Below, piece by piece: positions 12,656 through 23,923 of a stretch of 64,000 bases of DNA. Location: assembly GCF_008831285.2 (NCBI RefSeq), contig NC_045139.1, positions 3,754,704 to 3,818,703 on the forward strand. The letters are read 5' to 3'. The stretch's first letter is position 1. The number at the start of each line of letters is the position of its first letter. The stretch is from Nymphaea colorata (Eukaryota > Streptophyta > Magnoliopsida > Nymphaeales > Nymphaeaceae). The notes under the pieces are model-generated. The model was not told where the DNA came from and searched no databases. It saw only the letters and a program-made list of their open reading frames with translations. The position numbers and the translations under genes were made by a program.

Positions 12656-13560
12656 TTACTTTGTTGCCATGCCTCGCACCAAGCTTCCTAAAAGGTCTAC
12701 TGTCAAAACCGTCGACTCCAAGGCCTTAGCCGCTAACATGCCGGAATATTCGTTGAAGCCGAAAAAAACGATATGCAGCACTTGCTTGGAAAGGTAGATC
12801 CACACCACAAGCTTCAATATGTACATTAGGCACTCCAAGTTGTGGAGCTCATGTGGACAGTTCAACTCTTCTCTTGAAAAGGTGGAAATAGCTGTCCAAG
12901 TGACGAAAAGGAAGCGAACAAGGAGGTAAGAAAATGGTGGATTCACAAAGTAGAAGACCACCAAGAACGCGTGGGAGCTGATCGCCAGTTGGTGTGGCAG
13001 CACAAGCAAGGCTTCCCATGTTGAGACCATCGACCAAGCACGATCGCACTCCTTAATATGAGAAAGAGAGAGAGAGTTGGTAATTATAGCTATCAAGAAC
13101 AAAAGAAGCACAAAAAATTAAAAAAAAATATGATATCACCGCAAACCTCTGGGCTTCCTGATGGAGGCAGACAGAAAATGAACACAGCCGTTGTTCGCCG
13201 GATGCATATTGTCAAATGGACCATGATCAACATGAAGGACTCGCATAGCATGGCCATCAAGCGGCAACTGTCAGCGGAAATACCGGGGGCAACGTCAAAG
13301 ATATTGAAGCTTTTGAGAAAGCTAGCTACAACAAAGTAGCTGAGAAAAGCGGCTTCACCGCGCCCGGCGGCGATCAGGTAACGGAGTTCCCGAGGTGCGT
13401 CGGGTCTTGGAGAAGCTCGCCAGAGACAAAGGGCCAGCCGCATGGAGGAGAGGTAGCAAACCAGAAGGTAGGCAAGGGGTGCGTTAATGGTGGAGAATAG
13501 CAGCTACAGCGCGTGAATGTAGATCAACAGAATGATGGGAGTCATGATCACTTGTGCTCA
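12656..13560 (-). pseudogene. Possible degraded multi-membrane-span gene, copy A (unrecognised)
   Basis: Two minus-strand reading frames (13443-13093 and 13111-12656) give hydrophobic, exon-like translations that resemble each other. One has an AFL..NPPFSYLLV stretch and the other an equivalent NAPLAYLLV stretch just upstream of 13443. GC content is higher than the surroundings. Frames are broken between the two blocks, with an in-frame stop upstream of the second. No family is recognised. It could be a decayed tandem-domain membrane protein or chance open frames in GC-richer sequence. Confidence 0.22.
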
Positions 13561-14529
13561 GCTCAAATCTGGTCCAAACGGGGTTTGTTAGAAAATGTTC
13601 CAAACTTTTTAAATTTTTTTGAAGTTTATAATCTATAAGACTTTATTATGATATGTCAAAATATGTAAATCCAAGAGCAGGTCCGGTAGATTCTGAACCA
13701 TAAAAACTGCATCCATATCTTTCCAATATTTGGAAAAGAAAGAGCAGAATTTTTAACTTCCAAAAGTTTGAATTTCATATGATGTCACTTTGGCACCTTT
13801 TGGCTTTGTGGAATATGATTCTTTTGTTGAAAAGGAGGAAGTCCAAGTTATAGCAGAATTGCTTAAACAGATTGACAGATTCATACTTATATTGGTCGAT
13901 ATTTTAATAAAAATATAAGTCGATAATATTATATTTTTTAAAGTTGGACTCAAATTGCAAGATAAACCGAAACTCTTTATATTAAGTTGGATCGTATTGG
14001 TTGCGTTAACTCAATTCGAAACTTTACATACGAACGTCAACAGATTGGATTCCAACCAATGCTTACGTATTCGGATTTAAACTCGAATTTAAATAAAAAT
14101 AAAAAACTTTATATCACATCCAAATATAATTTTTTTGATTCATAATCCGAATCTAATCATAGTCCAAATTTTTTATGTTGACATCGAATAAGAATCCAAC
14201 TTTTAAATATTCAAAAAAATTTTAAAAATTTGAAAAATATTTCCTAAGCTAGGAAATTTTCGACCCATCAAGCGGGTCCTAAATGTCTGACATATTTTTA
14301 GGATAGACTCATGGGACCCTTATAGAGGGATGAGTGTTTTGATGCCAAAGTACCTATTAAAAATATAAAAGTGTAAATTCTTGAGGGATCACATAACCTT
14401 TGAGAAAGGGCTAAGCCAGGGCGGCGGCAGAGGCAGGGGCAGGAGACATATCTTTCAGAACCAAGAACGGGATATTCGCATTAGCAGAAGATGTCTCCTG
14501 CTATATAGAGATATCTATATACATGGATC

Positions 14530-14708
14530 CTTGGCCTTTCCCTCTTAAACAAAAAAAAAAAAAAAAATCACATATAAATTTCATGAAATTTATTTGTCTT
14601 ATATAAAAATTTATAAAAGTTATATTTTCGATCCCATTGAAATTTTGACATTATAATTCAACCCCCTTTATAAAAAAAAAAAAAAAAATCTATCTTCACC
14701 CCTGCCTC
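14530..14708 (-). repeat. Dispersed GAGGTGGGGCC family, degraded copy 2
   Basis: Poly-A-rich tracts bracket a GAAATTTTGACATTATAATTC core that matches the centre of the copy at 11716, and the segment ends in CACCCCTGCC. The GAGGTGGGGCC end is poorly preserved. Confidence 0.45.
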
Positions 14709-14817
14709 TCAATAAAGAAAAAAAAAGGAGAAGAGTGCCCATGACGATTGGAGTTTCACGGACATTAATTTGGCTAAGTGCATCAACAACGACCCACCAG
14801 CTAAGGTGGTCCAAACA

Positions 14818-15170
14818 TCAGCCAATGTATACTGTATATGAACTACCGTAGAGGAAAACAATATTTTTTCGACGTTCCTCTGCGATGAAGAACATCAGCG
14901 AACATCTTGAATGGAAAACTTCCACATATGAAGGAAGTAAAAGGTCAACAGCCGCATGATACGAATCAGCCAAATAGCAGCAGAAGAGGCAGGGTTCCAT
15001 TGAGCGGAGAGAAAGAGAGAGACTGTACCTGATCCCTGTATGCTGATCGTCGTCCGCGCGCTGGCCGGCGGGTGCAATCGGGGCGACGTCCGGCGGATGA
15101 CAGTGCTCTTGAAAGAAGCGGCGAGCGGGCTAGACCGTGCTTTCCAGAGCTGCTAAGTCGCGTGAAGAGA
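14818..15170 (-). pseudogene. Possible degraded multi-membrane-span gene, copy B (unrecognised)
   Basis: A GC-rich block at 15040-15170 translates on the minus strand to an LAALESTV stretch followed by a stop. It resembles LAAKALESTVL in the frame ending at 12656. A possible donor site (ATCAG followed by GTACAG) follows, then a hydrophobic stretch around 14950. The resemblance suggests two remnants of one family in the same orientation. The evidence is short matches only. Confidence 0.2.
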
Positions 15171-15744
15171 GAAGGTTGAAGGATGTGATTTTGGATTATT
15201 TTGAATTCTAAGTATTACTGCATTAGTTAAAGATAATATCAAGGGAAGCTAATTTCTTGAGGCGTTTTTATGTTTCTGTTTTGTCTTCCTTTTCATTTGC
15301 TGTATGGAATTCCTCTTTCCATTTGTACCTATAATTTTTTCTCCTTTAAAAGGTACAAAATCTTTTGGACAGCACCAAAGAATTTCCTCTCTTTGTTTCA
15401 CCATTTTCCTTTTTAATTTATGGAAGGGAGAAATTTTTTGTAATTAATTTAAAAATTAAAAAAATCTTCGTCAATCATACACGGCGTTTTGTCCCTTTGA
15501 TCAGCGACAAATGAAAAGAGAGAAAGAGAGAGTGCGGTATTTTTGTAATTAACTTAAGAAGTAAACAAATCTTTACATAATTACTTTCCCTATGTAAAAT
15601 CAATTTTAATAAATCAACATTTTCCATCATAATTTCTTGAGGGGGCTCACCGGTGCGGCAGCGCTAAAGTTTTGTTAATAAATTAAAAGTAAAAAAAAAA
15701 ATCTTCATTTTAACTACTTGTCGTATATAAAATCTTTAACTACA
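15171..15744. other. Non-genic spacer
   Basis: AT-rich sequence with several poly-A and poly-T runs and a GAGAGAAAGAGAGAG tract near 15520. I see no coding frame and no repeat with defined ends. Confidence 0.5.
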
Positions 15745-16664
15745 AGTTCAACTTCCTATCCCTCCTTATGACCATTCGGCCTGTTGTATTCGCTGACATA
15801 CAAGTGAATCCAGACAGAGACAACCAATGTCATAGAACCACTTCAAATCTTCCTCCTACAGAAAATGAATCAGATGAACAAGAAAGCATAAGTGAAATTG
15901 GTTAAACAGAGTCTATTTCTTCTATGGGTTCCAGACATTGAACACCATAAATCCACGAGACAGAACTACGTCCACTTAGGTCCAAAGTCCCACAACGCTT
16001 CCAGAGAAGTGCAACCTCTTGCATAAAGATGCGTCAGAGAATACGGCAACTGTGGAAGATAGCGAATTTCTTGGCACTCGCATATTGAGAGCAGCTGAAG
16101 TCTTGAAAGTTGGCTGATGCATAATGGAAGTTCATCCAAATTGTTGCCGTCTAATATCAGGGCTTCCAGTGATGGCATACTTTCAAAAACAAAGTTAGAT
16201 AGAAGGTCAGAGAAGAATATCCCATCCCAATTTAGGTTCGGAACCAGCAACTTCTGTAAGTTTGCTGGAGTCGGATTTGAACCTCCAGGTTCTCGGAATT
16301 TGAGCCTAACCTGATATACACCGCCCAGTTTTTCAGCAGTCCTTCTAGAGTCCAGTTCCTGCAGATTGGCCAAATCCACGATGGAGTCTCTGCCTTTTAT
16401 TTTTGTGCCTACTATTGACAGATCTTTCAAAGACTCCAATCTGCCGATGAGGCCTGGTATTTCACCAGTAAGCTGCACCTCTCCAAAGACGGCTCCGAAA
16501 GTTTTTTAAGCAGTGCCACCGATTCATGTGGCTTCTTAACTCCAGGATCTTCAGTTGGCCAAGAACCAATTGACCGCAAACCCTTTGCTAAATTTCATAA
16601 CAAAAAATAAATGAAGAATTAGTAACCTGAAAAGGAACTATCATAATTCCTTGCATCTTACCAC
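15745..16664 (-). pseudogene. TNL leucine-rich-repeat fragment, duplicated from the 29-31 kb gene
   Basis: The segment aligns at high identity to the 3' part of the TNL at 22901-33134: part of the fifth exon (15745-15880), part of intron 4, exon 4 and intron 3. Relative to that gene it has three deletions. About 400 bp of intron 4 are missing at the junction near 15912. About 25 bp of exon 4 are missing near 15993. About 300 bp at the start of exon 4 are missing near 16540. A small change near 15800 also shifts the exon 5 frame to a stop. The remaining open stretch (16478-15966, 170 codons) is LRR, with SLEALILDGNNLDELP-type repeats. It is non-functional, but it preserves the uninterrupted copia target site at about 15830. 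Confidence 0.92.
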
Positions 16665-16909
16665 TCCATCAAACTCAAGTGAACTCCTTTAATCTAGGGT
16701 TTCTTTTTCTGATTTTCAAAATTCAAACCAAGGAAAGCGGTCAAGTCCAATAAAGAGTTGGTAAAAGTGCTTAAACAAATCGAGCTGACCGAGTTCGAGC
16801 ACAACTCGACCCGTGTGCAGGGGTCAACACATCTCTCGCTCTGTCTCTCTAAATTAGTGTTTATTTGCCTTCCGTTTCTCTGACCATAGCAAAAAAAATT
16901 TATTCTGCA

Positions 16910-17790
16910 GGTCTTCAAGAAACTGAAGGTCCTAGAGATTACACGTTGTAGTGATGTTGCAATGGCAAATCTGGATTTCTCACTCATGCCGAGCCTAGTG
17001 AAGCTGGTGATTGAGGGGATTGAGTATTCAAGGTATTTTCATCAAATTCCCAAGTCGATTTGGGGGTTTGGGTAGCTTGAATACTTGAGAATTACAGGTG
17101 GGGAAATGAAGGAACTGTTCAGTAGTATCAGTAACTTGAGTTTCCTTCAAACCCTTCACCTTGAAGGCACATGGCTTTCAGAGTTGCCTGAAGGTTTTGG
17201 GGATTTGGCAGCCCTAAGAGAACTCATCCTCTCAGGATGTGCCTTTCTCAAACATCTTCCACAACTTCCATGTTCCCTTCAAACCCTTGACCTTGGAGTT
17301 GCCAGAAAGTTTGGGGGATTTGGCAACCCTAAGAGAGCTCATCCTTTCAGGATGTGTCTCTCCCAACCATCTTCCACAATTTCCACGTTCCCTTCAAAGG
17401 CTTGAGCTTGGAGGATCCAAGCGGCTTTTAGAATTGCCAAAAGGTTTGGGGGATTTGGCAGCCCTAAGGGAACTCATCCTTCGCAACTGTAATGAATTGA
17501 AAGAGATTCCTAGTTCTGTGGTGCAACTAAACCATCTACAGACCCTTATCGTCATTAACTGTTGCGGACTTCGCCGTCTGCCACAATTTCCATCATCTTT
17601 GATCACTCTTGATGCCTATGGGTGTATAAATTTGAGACAGGTCGCAGATATTTCAAACCTACAACATCTAGAGACTTTGAATCTAGATAGATGTGATGTA
17701 CTTGAAGTGGTACCTGGCCTACGCAATTTACAATCCCTAACATTTTTAAGACTGCCATTTCATATTAGTCAGAGGGAGAGGCTCTAGAGT
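16910..17790 (+). pseudogene. TNL-type LRR exon fragment on the opposite strand
   Basis: A plausible acceptor (TTTATTCTGCAG) precedes an exon of TNL-style leucine-rich repeats with motifs such as SFLQTLHLEGTWLSELPEG, DLAALRELILSGC and LQHLETLNLDRCDVLEVV. Two defects break it. An in-frame TAG follows WGFG near 17072. A frame change near 17300 matches loss of about 20 bp from a repeat whose next copy, near 17410, is complete. The frame ends in TAG at 17787. No TIR or NB-ARC sequence is attached. It is more diverged from the 29-kb TNL than the minus-strand fragment beside it, so it derives from another member. Confidence 0.85.
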
Positions 17791-18902
17791 AGAATCTTAT
17801 TGGGGACAGTTGCTTAGTCGCTGGCTGGTTCATTTGAGGACTACTTTTTCCATCACTTCTGTTTTCAGGCTTGAAATTTGGGTGGATTAATATGACATTG
17901 CTTGACTCCACTAATTCTACATTCTTCTATGACTTAAGTTTGCCTCTCTTTCAAAGAAGAAAATAAATTAGATGTTAGATTTATGTCTGAGATTGGTTCA
18001 ACCTTCTTTATCTTGTTCCATTTAGATGGATTTGATGGTCAATTTTCTGGATAATAATGTATTTGAAAGTGGAACTTTTTTACTTGGAAAAGGCTAGTCA
18101 CTATGCAAACATGCCAACAAAAATGAAAAGTGCTACATTATGCTCGCCAACAAAGACCAGTCGAAAAGGAAAAATTGCCAATTATTTAATAATCGATATA
18201 CTTTTTCTTAGAAATTATTGAATATATATATATAAGCTTTAATTAAATTTCTATTAATTTGAGAAAAAAATTATGATTTAGTTGTAGTATATATTGAATA
18301 AGAAAGATCAATTAGATAAAGTTTATCGTCCTAAAGTTAACAGTTAACACAACTTTGATATATTTCACGCTTGTCGTAAGAAATGTTGCTTTTGTTGAAA
18401 AATTATAAGGACTTTATTTTTGCATTAATATGAAATAAAAAAACAAAACAAATTTGCAAGCTTTGCTTTTGTTGAAAAATTATAAGGACTTTATTTTTGC
18501 ATTAATATGAAATAAAAAAATAAAACAAATTTGCAAGCACGACTTTTTAATTGTTAGTAAAACGGTAGGCCGCAAAAGAAAATGTCTCAATATAAAACTT
18601 TATGAATTAGAGGAAATTAAAGAAGGAAAGGAGTAGGAAATTGGAAGTGCTGCTCCTCCCTCTGCCACATCATAGACTCCAAATTTTTTTTTAAAAAAAA
18701 ATCAATGCAAAAAGTTTGTTTATATGTTAGAAATTAATGAAAATAACAGATAGGAAGGAATTGATGAAAACGAAAAAAATTAGAAAAGTGCCTTCAAGTT
18801 TTGAGTATCCTATAAAAACTTTCGAAATATTCTGTGCCATTGCGTAACATTTGCAAATGCGTAACATTTGCAAATACATTTCACCATAGGAAATTAACTT
18901 TG
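17791..18902. other. Non-genic spacer with a 77-bp tandem duplication
   Basis: AT-rich spacer. A 77-bp unit at 18386-18462 is repeated at 18463-18539 with one or two changes. No coding frame was seen. Confidence 0.7.
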
Positions 18903-19098
18903 GTTGAACTCAGGGCGGAGAGAAGGGGGGCTTGGAGGGGCCCCCTCAGATTTTAAAAACGTTAAAATTAAATATATAAATCTAAATTTTAGTTTAATAT
19001 ATATATAAAATTTAAAAAAATTTATTTCCGCCCCTGTTAAAATTTTGAAAGTATAATTTAGTTCCTGCCACAAAAAAATTCTTGACTCTGCCACTAGT
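18903..19098 (-). repeat. Dispersed GAGGTGGGGCC family, copy 3
   Basis: The GGAGGGGCCCCCTCAG end, AT-rich interior, CCGCCCCTG and AAAATTTTGAAAGTATAATT core, and CTTGACTCTGCCACT end appear in the same order and orientation as the copy at 11716. Confidence 0.55.
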
Positions 19099-19461
19099 TA
19101 TACTGATGTACAGATTAAGACAACACCTTAGGAAAAACTCTATACCTTAGGAAAAACTCCATCGGCATGATGACAGCGGCAAAGCCATATATATCCATGG
19201 GCCACGCTGGCTTCTTCTCAGTGCGAGATGATCATCACTCTCGATCTCATTAGGCCCAGAAGAAGGCGAGTCTCACATGGCCGTTGTACTCGTGTTTGAA
19301 TTGCAAACTGCTTGCTTAACATGCTATTCATGTTTATCGGCATATGATAACACATCAATATGCATAAATATATCCTTTCCCTTCTTCAATTAGGTAACCA
19401 ATCCCTTCCCAACTCTTCAATCACCATGGAAAATTGTTTCATCGGGATGTCAGCCTTCCTA

Positions 19462-19875
19462 GTTGGCCCTAGGGATATCTGCACATGAAGTCGAGCTCAA
19501 GTTGGGCCAGCTCAAGGTCGACTCTACTAAGAAAACTCGACTCCAAGTTTGGATGAACTCGAGTCCAGCCAGCTCCATAGAACAGAGTCGAGCTCGACTC
19601 GATGATACAGCGTTGAGCTCAAGCTCGACTCGGTTAACTTGTTTAATTTCTACTCAGCCTGTTGATTGCTACTCTCATTATATTTTGGTATTCATTATGT
19701 AGTCAAGCCGAGCCAAGTTCTTAAAACTAGAACTCCACTCGTTTAACATTTTAGGCATACATTTGAATTGAGCTCGACTTGTTTTATTTTTGAAGAAGTC
19801 AAGCTCGAGTTGAGTTCAGCAAGTTTGAGTCAAGCCCGAGCTAAGTCAACCTGTTGTGCAGCCCCTAGCTGGCCC
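19462..19875. mobile_element. hAT-like MITE, GAGCTCGA family, copy 1
   Basis: The element proper is 19470-19867. It begins TAGGGATATCTGCACA and ends TGTGCAGCCCCTA, which are imperfect terminal inverted repeats. Flanks GTTGGCCC and GCTGGCCC match at 7 of 8 bases, the duplication length expected of hAT elements. The interior is rich in GAGCTCGACTCG-type repeats. No transposase is encoded, so it would depend on one in trans. A second copy lies at 55188-55554. Confidence 0.75.
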
Positions 19876-20166
19876 TGCCACATTAGGGATCACAACAACT
19901 CCACTTTCAGTAAGGAATGCTGCATTGCTGTGTGATGAAAATTACACATTTGAGTTCATTTTTGGCTATAAGAAATGCAGACACTTCTCAGCCACATTAA
20001 CAGTTGCCAGCTTTGCACCTTATGTTTTTGCTTCACATAAGTCAAGAGAATCTTCCTCTGGGATAAAATTAATTTCTTTCCTTGAATGTGCTAGTTCAAT
20101 TCTTGAGATGTAGTGAAGACAACCCAAACCTTTGATTTCTAAGGTTTTGCGTTGCTATGCTTTCAT

Positions 20167-20170
<4 letters not shown>

Positions 20171-20200
<30 letters not shown>
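20171..20200. repeat. (TA)15 microsatellite
   Basis: Uninterrupted TA dinucleotides. Confidence 0.95.
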
Positions 20201-20205
<5 letters not shown>

Positions 20206-20349
20206 AATTGTTATAATGTCATATGCGTAAACCGCGACAAAGTTTGTGCTTTCGATTCCTTTGATATGAATCAGGAATTATTTAACACACTTCTTTAAAG
20301 GGAAAAAAAGAAAACTTGTGAGAGCAAAACTAAGTTTGGCATACTATGC

Positions 20350-22600
20350 TTGTAGAGGTTGCTTCAACCCACATATTAATTTCTTAAGATTACACACAAG
20401 ATAATTGCATGTTTTAGCCAGTCTTGGAGGAAATTTGCATATAAATAAACTTCTACCTTAAATCTCCTTGTAAAAATATTGCAGGCAACAGATAACATGA
20501 TTTTCAAAATATTCATTTTGCAATTGCTACAAAACTAACACTATAATCAAAGCCATAAGTTTGTCTAAATCTCCTAGCAGTGAGTCTAGTATATCTTTTT
20601 AAAGAGCCATCACTATTATATTCACCTTGTAACTCACTTTACAACTAACAACTTCCATCCCTTGAGCCAAAGGAACTATATTCCATGTGTTATTTTTAGA
20701 CTAAGTGCTCGGAGCTCCTCCTTCATGGCCTTGCCTCCACTCCGGAGATCAGTTTACCTCTTTAAATGTTATCTGGTCCTTCTATATGAGAGATATTACC
20801 CAAGAAAGCAACATCGCCGTTTGGCAAATAATCATAAATAATATTATGTCACTCTGTAGGGTGAGATGCAGCTTGAAAATTAACATAATCGTTAATTGAC
20901 TGGGAGAATGTTCATTAAGACCAGACTGTCTAAGAGGTTCTAATCTCAACTTCAATTTGCATGAGTTCCAACACAAACATTTGCAAGACATTGATGGGTT
21001 CAGGTTTGCTTAATTGTCATGGATATTGTTATCGGGTTTTTAACGGTGAGACTTCTCTCGGGTATCTTTGGCAAAGTTTTTCTCAAAAAAATATGAGAAA
21101 AGCACTTGAAAAATTTTAAACAATGAAAAATTCACAAAATTAGGTAAAAATTAAACAAATCTGAAACTAATAAGAAAAACATAAATAAAAAGAGATAAAA
21201 GTGATGAAAAGAATGTTTTAATGATGATAAAACTAGATAAGAGTGATGAAACAAATGTTTAATGATGATAAAAATGATGTTGAATAATTATAGTTTCAGC
21301 TTGAAAAGGAATAAGTGATGATATTACCATTAAAAAGAAGAATGAAAGATAACATGAAATAACACAAAAATAGTGCAGAAAAAATGTGATAAATATGTTT
21401 TCCCTTTTCTTCCAAAATGTCATGATTTTTTCCCTTTTTTATTTTCCTTGTTTTTCTCGTTAATATCATAATAGTTTCGAAAATATTAAGATGTCTGTGA
21501 CACTTTTTCATGATTCACTTTGAGCCTTAGACTTGTAGATCTTTCATAATACAACTTATCTTACATGTCTTAGACATCTCTGGACATATATAATCTTTTC
21601 TTCTATAATTATAGCATCATTGACCTTTTCGTGAATGTGAATGTCCTAAGTAAACAAACCTAATGGCTGAGTGACTCAACTCATTGTTGTTGTGAGCTTG
21701 TTTGTGGAAGAACAGTGTGCAGCCAAAGACTTGCAAATTGCTCAATAATGTGTTTTTTCTTTATAAGGACTTTAGCAAGAGACTTATATTTTTAATCTCC
21801 TATTGGGCAATTGATTGATGATCTAACTAGTAGTAAAAACTGCTTTTACCGGGTGGCTGTTTTTTCATTTTGCTCTCCTTCCTGTTCTGCTTGGAACTGC
21901 CCAAACACATAGTTTCATGCATCACTCCCATGATTCCATGTTTATTTTTTAGTAAATAAAATTATAATTGACTTGCTCTTTCCTGTTGCTTGGAACTAAT
22001 TCAACTTTAGTGCCAAATTGAGTCGAAACTAACTTACAGAAAGTATGGAATTTTTTGAAAAAGTTCATATTTGGATTTGAGGAAGTGCAATTAGCTTAAG
22101 AGAAATCATCCATGGTGAAATATCTACAACCATCATAACACTCAAACTCAAGAGGGTTGACCAAAACATTAGAACCCACCAATTGAAAACGAAACAAGGA
22201 AACACCATCGAACTATGGCCAAAAGCTTTTAGTTACCTTTGACATCTGACAAGCAGTCACACTTGTCACAGACAAAACAAAGTTCTGGAAGCAACTGATT
22301 CAGTGTTTGACTAGATGGGTCCCCAGCTATCTTGTTGCTTTCATCGAGTATGCGAGAAATCAAAGCAATCTTAGCATGAAAGAGCAGACATAATCTTTGA
22401 AGCACAATTCTTTCAGCAATCTTCATCTTACATTGATCCTGAAACACAATCTTGGAAGAAGTAAATAATGACAGACAGTTATGAGTTTTAGTCATTTTGC
22501 TAACCAACAATAAATTGGAGGCAGGATGGGGCATGTATATCACTCTGCTTTCAATTTTAGAATGAAATGTGTAGATCCTTTCCAATCAATTGTAAGATTT
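20350..22600 (-). mobile_element. Decayed Ty1/copia retrotransposon relic
   Basis: Minus-strand reading with many stops and frameshifts still shows copia blocks in the right order. A pre-integrase stretch lies at 22585-22400 (NLLLVSKMTKTHNCL, then IVFQDQCKMKI). An integrase C-terminal stretch lies near 21740-21530, with remnants of the usual cysteine- and glycine-containing motif. A reverse-transcriptase stretch lies near 20770-20420, with EELRAL, then weak QTYG and MNILKI. No LTRs are visible. It is much older than the element at 23675 and belongs to a different copia lineage by its sequence. Confidence 0.75.
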
Positions 22601-22900
22601 GTGATGTCAGCAGTAGTGACTGGATTCTGCACATTTGATAGGCAATATATGGAACCAAACATATTGTCTGATGTGCTGAAGCTAATAATGCAAGAACATT
22701 CATTAGCTTCGACATCCATATCTAGAACTAACTATTTAAGTACTACATATCTTTATTAATTTATAAATCTTGTACCTAATTAGCCAAAGCTATGTGTATT
22801 GAAAGTTAATTTTGAAGATAAACTTTTGTTTGGAAGAGTTCCGTCTGCATTAAAGTTAAAATTCAGTAACTTTACATAATTAATTTGCTGCCAATAAGAA
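22601..22900. other. Presumed 3' flank of the TNL gene
   Basis: AT-rich sequence just downstream of the TNL stop codon on the minus strand. No gene or defined repeat was seen. It probably includes the 3' untranslated region, but I cannot identify a polyadenylation site. Confidence 0.4.
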
Positions 22901-23669
22901 TTAAAGACAAGAAGAACATTCAACAGTGATGGTGAGCTCTGCAAACGGGGGATTGAAATCCGACCAAGCAGTGTTATCCTGTGCAGTTACTCGCAGCACA
23001 GCGGGGTCGCTCCCCAATAACTTGTGTATATCCTCATCCTTCCCAAATTTGGCAGTAAGAAGCTCCGAACTGGTCCTTCCCACATCCTCAGAATCAAGGA
23101 CCTTCGTGGTCTCGAAAACTTGCCTGCCTTCTATCATCACCCTAACGAGTACATGAAAGGGATTACATCCCCCTACGAATTTTGCAAAGTTTAAGACCAT
23201 CTCCTTAATGTAAATTTGACAGTCGCTTGCTGGGGACTTGGGTATCACAAAAGAAACTAACTTTGAATTGGGTATCACAAACTTTTTTTCTCCGCTATTG
23301 ACATGAAACAAATTGCAGGGAAAGTGAAATTGCTTCAGTTGCTTGAACGTTGTTCTCCCAGTGCACCTCGAGCTAAGATCTTGCGGACCAGCATGAACAT
23401 GTATGCTGACGTCTAAATCTCTTATCAGCTTGTACAGTTCATCACCCTCCTCAAGATTGATAGTGTACAAATAGTCGTCAGTCATAAGTTCGAGATCATG
23501 TAGGTAAAAATGAGCAATCCGTGACGACTCAAAGACAATTTGTTGATTCACCACAGCATAAATAAGAACACCTACAGAGTTCAACTTCCTATCCCACCTT
23601 ACGACCATTCGGCCCGTTGAGCAAGACAATCGCTGACATACAGGTGAATCCAGACAGAGACAACCAATG
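22901..23669 (-). pseudogene. TNL exon 5, main part: unrecognised post-LRR domain
   Basis: About 256 codons follow the LRR exon and end at a TAA. The sequence is not leucine-rich repeat. It looks beta-strand-rich, with stretches such as SVGVLIYAVVNQQIVFES, DYLYTINLEEGDELYKLI and AELTITVEC. Many TNLs carry a C-terminal jelly-roll domain (C-JID) after the LRR. This could be a divergent version, but I do not see its usual signature clearly. The reading frame is uninterrupted over the whole length. The piece is now cut off from the rest of the gene by the copia element. Confidence 0.75.
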
Positions 23670-23674
23670 TCATA
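23670..23674. repeat. Copia target-site duplication, left copy
   Basis: TCATA, repeated exactly at 28862-28866. The related unfilled site at about 15830 has TCATA once. Confidence 0.97.
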
Positions 23675-23923
23675 TGTAGAGATACGAACAAGAAGAAGAG
23701 GAAGAGAAGCAATGATCACGATGTAACGTGGAAAACCCTCGACACGAGGGAGAAAAAACCACGAATGAGGAGGAGTTGGTGCCCACTAGCAGCCAGACTC
23801 TCTCTCTCTTAAGATTATCATTAACTCTTAAGGATTAGGGTTACATGACTTAAGTAGAGCCCAAAACGGGCTACAAGGCGGGTCGGGTATGGATCCGGAC
23901 CCGAAACCCACAATCTATCAACA
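23675..23923 (-). repeat. Copia 3' LTR
   Basis: A 249-bp direct repeat of 28613-28861, identical except for G at 23792 in place of A at 28730 (plus strand). On the minus strand it starts TGTTGATAGATTGTGGG and ends in CA. Its first six bases, TGTTGA, supply the last codon and the stop of the polyprotein. Confidence 0.97.
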
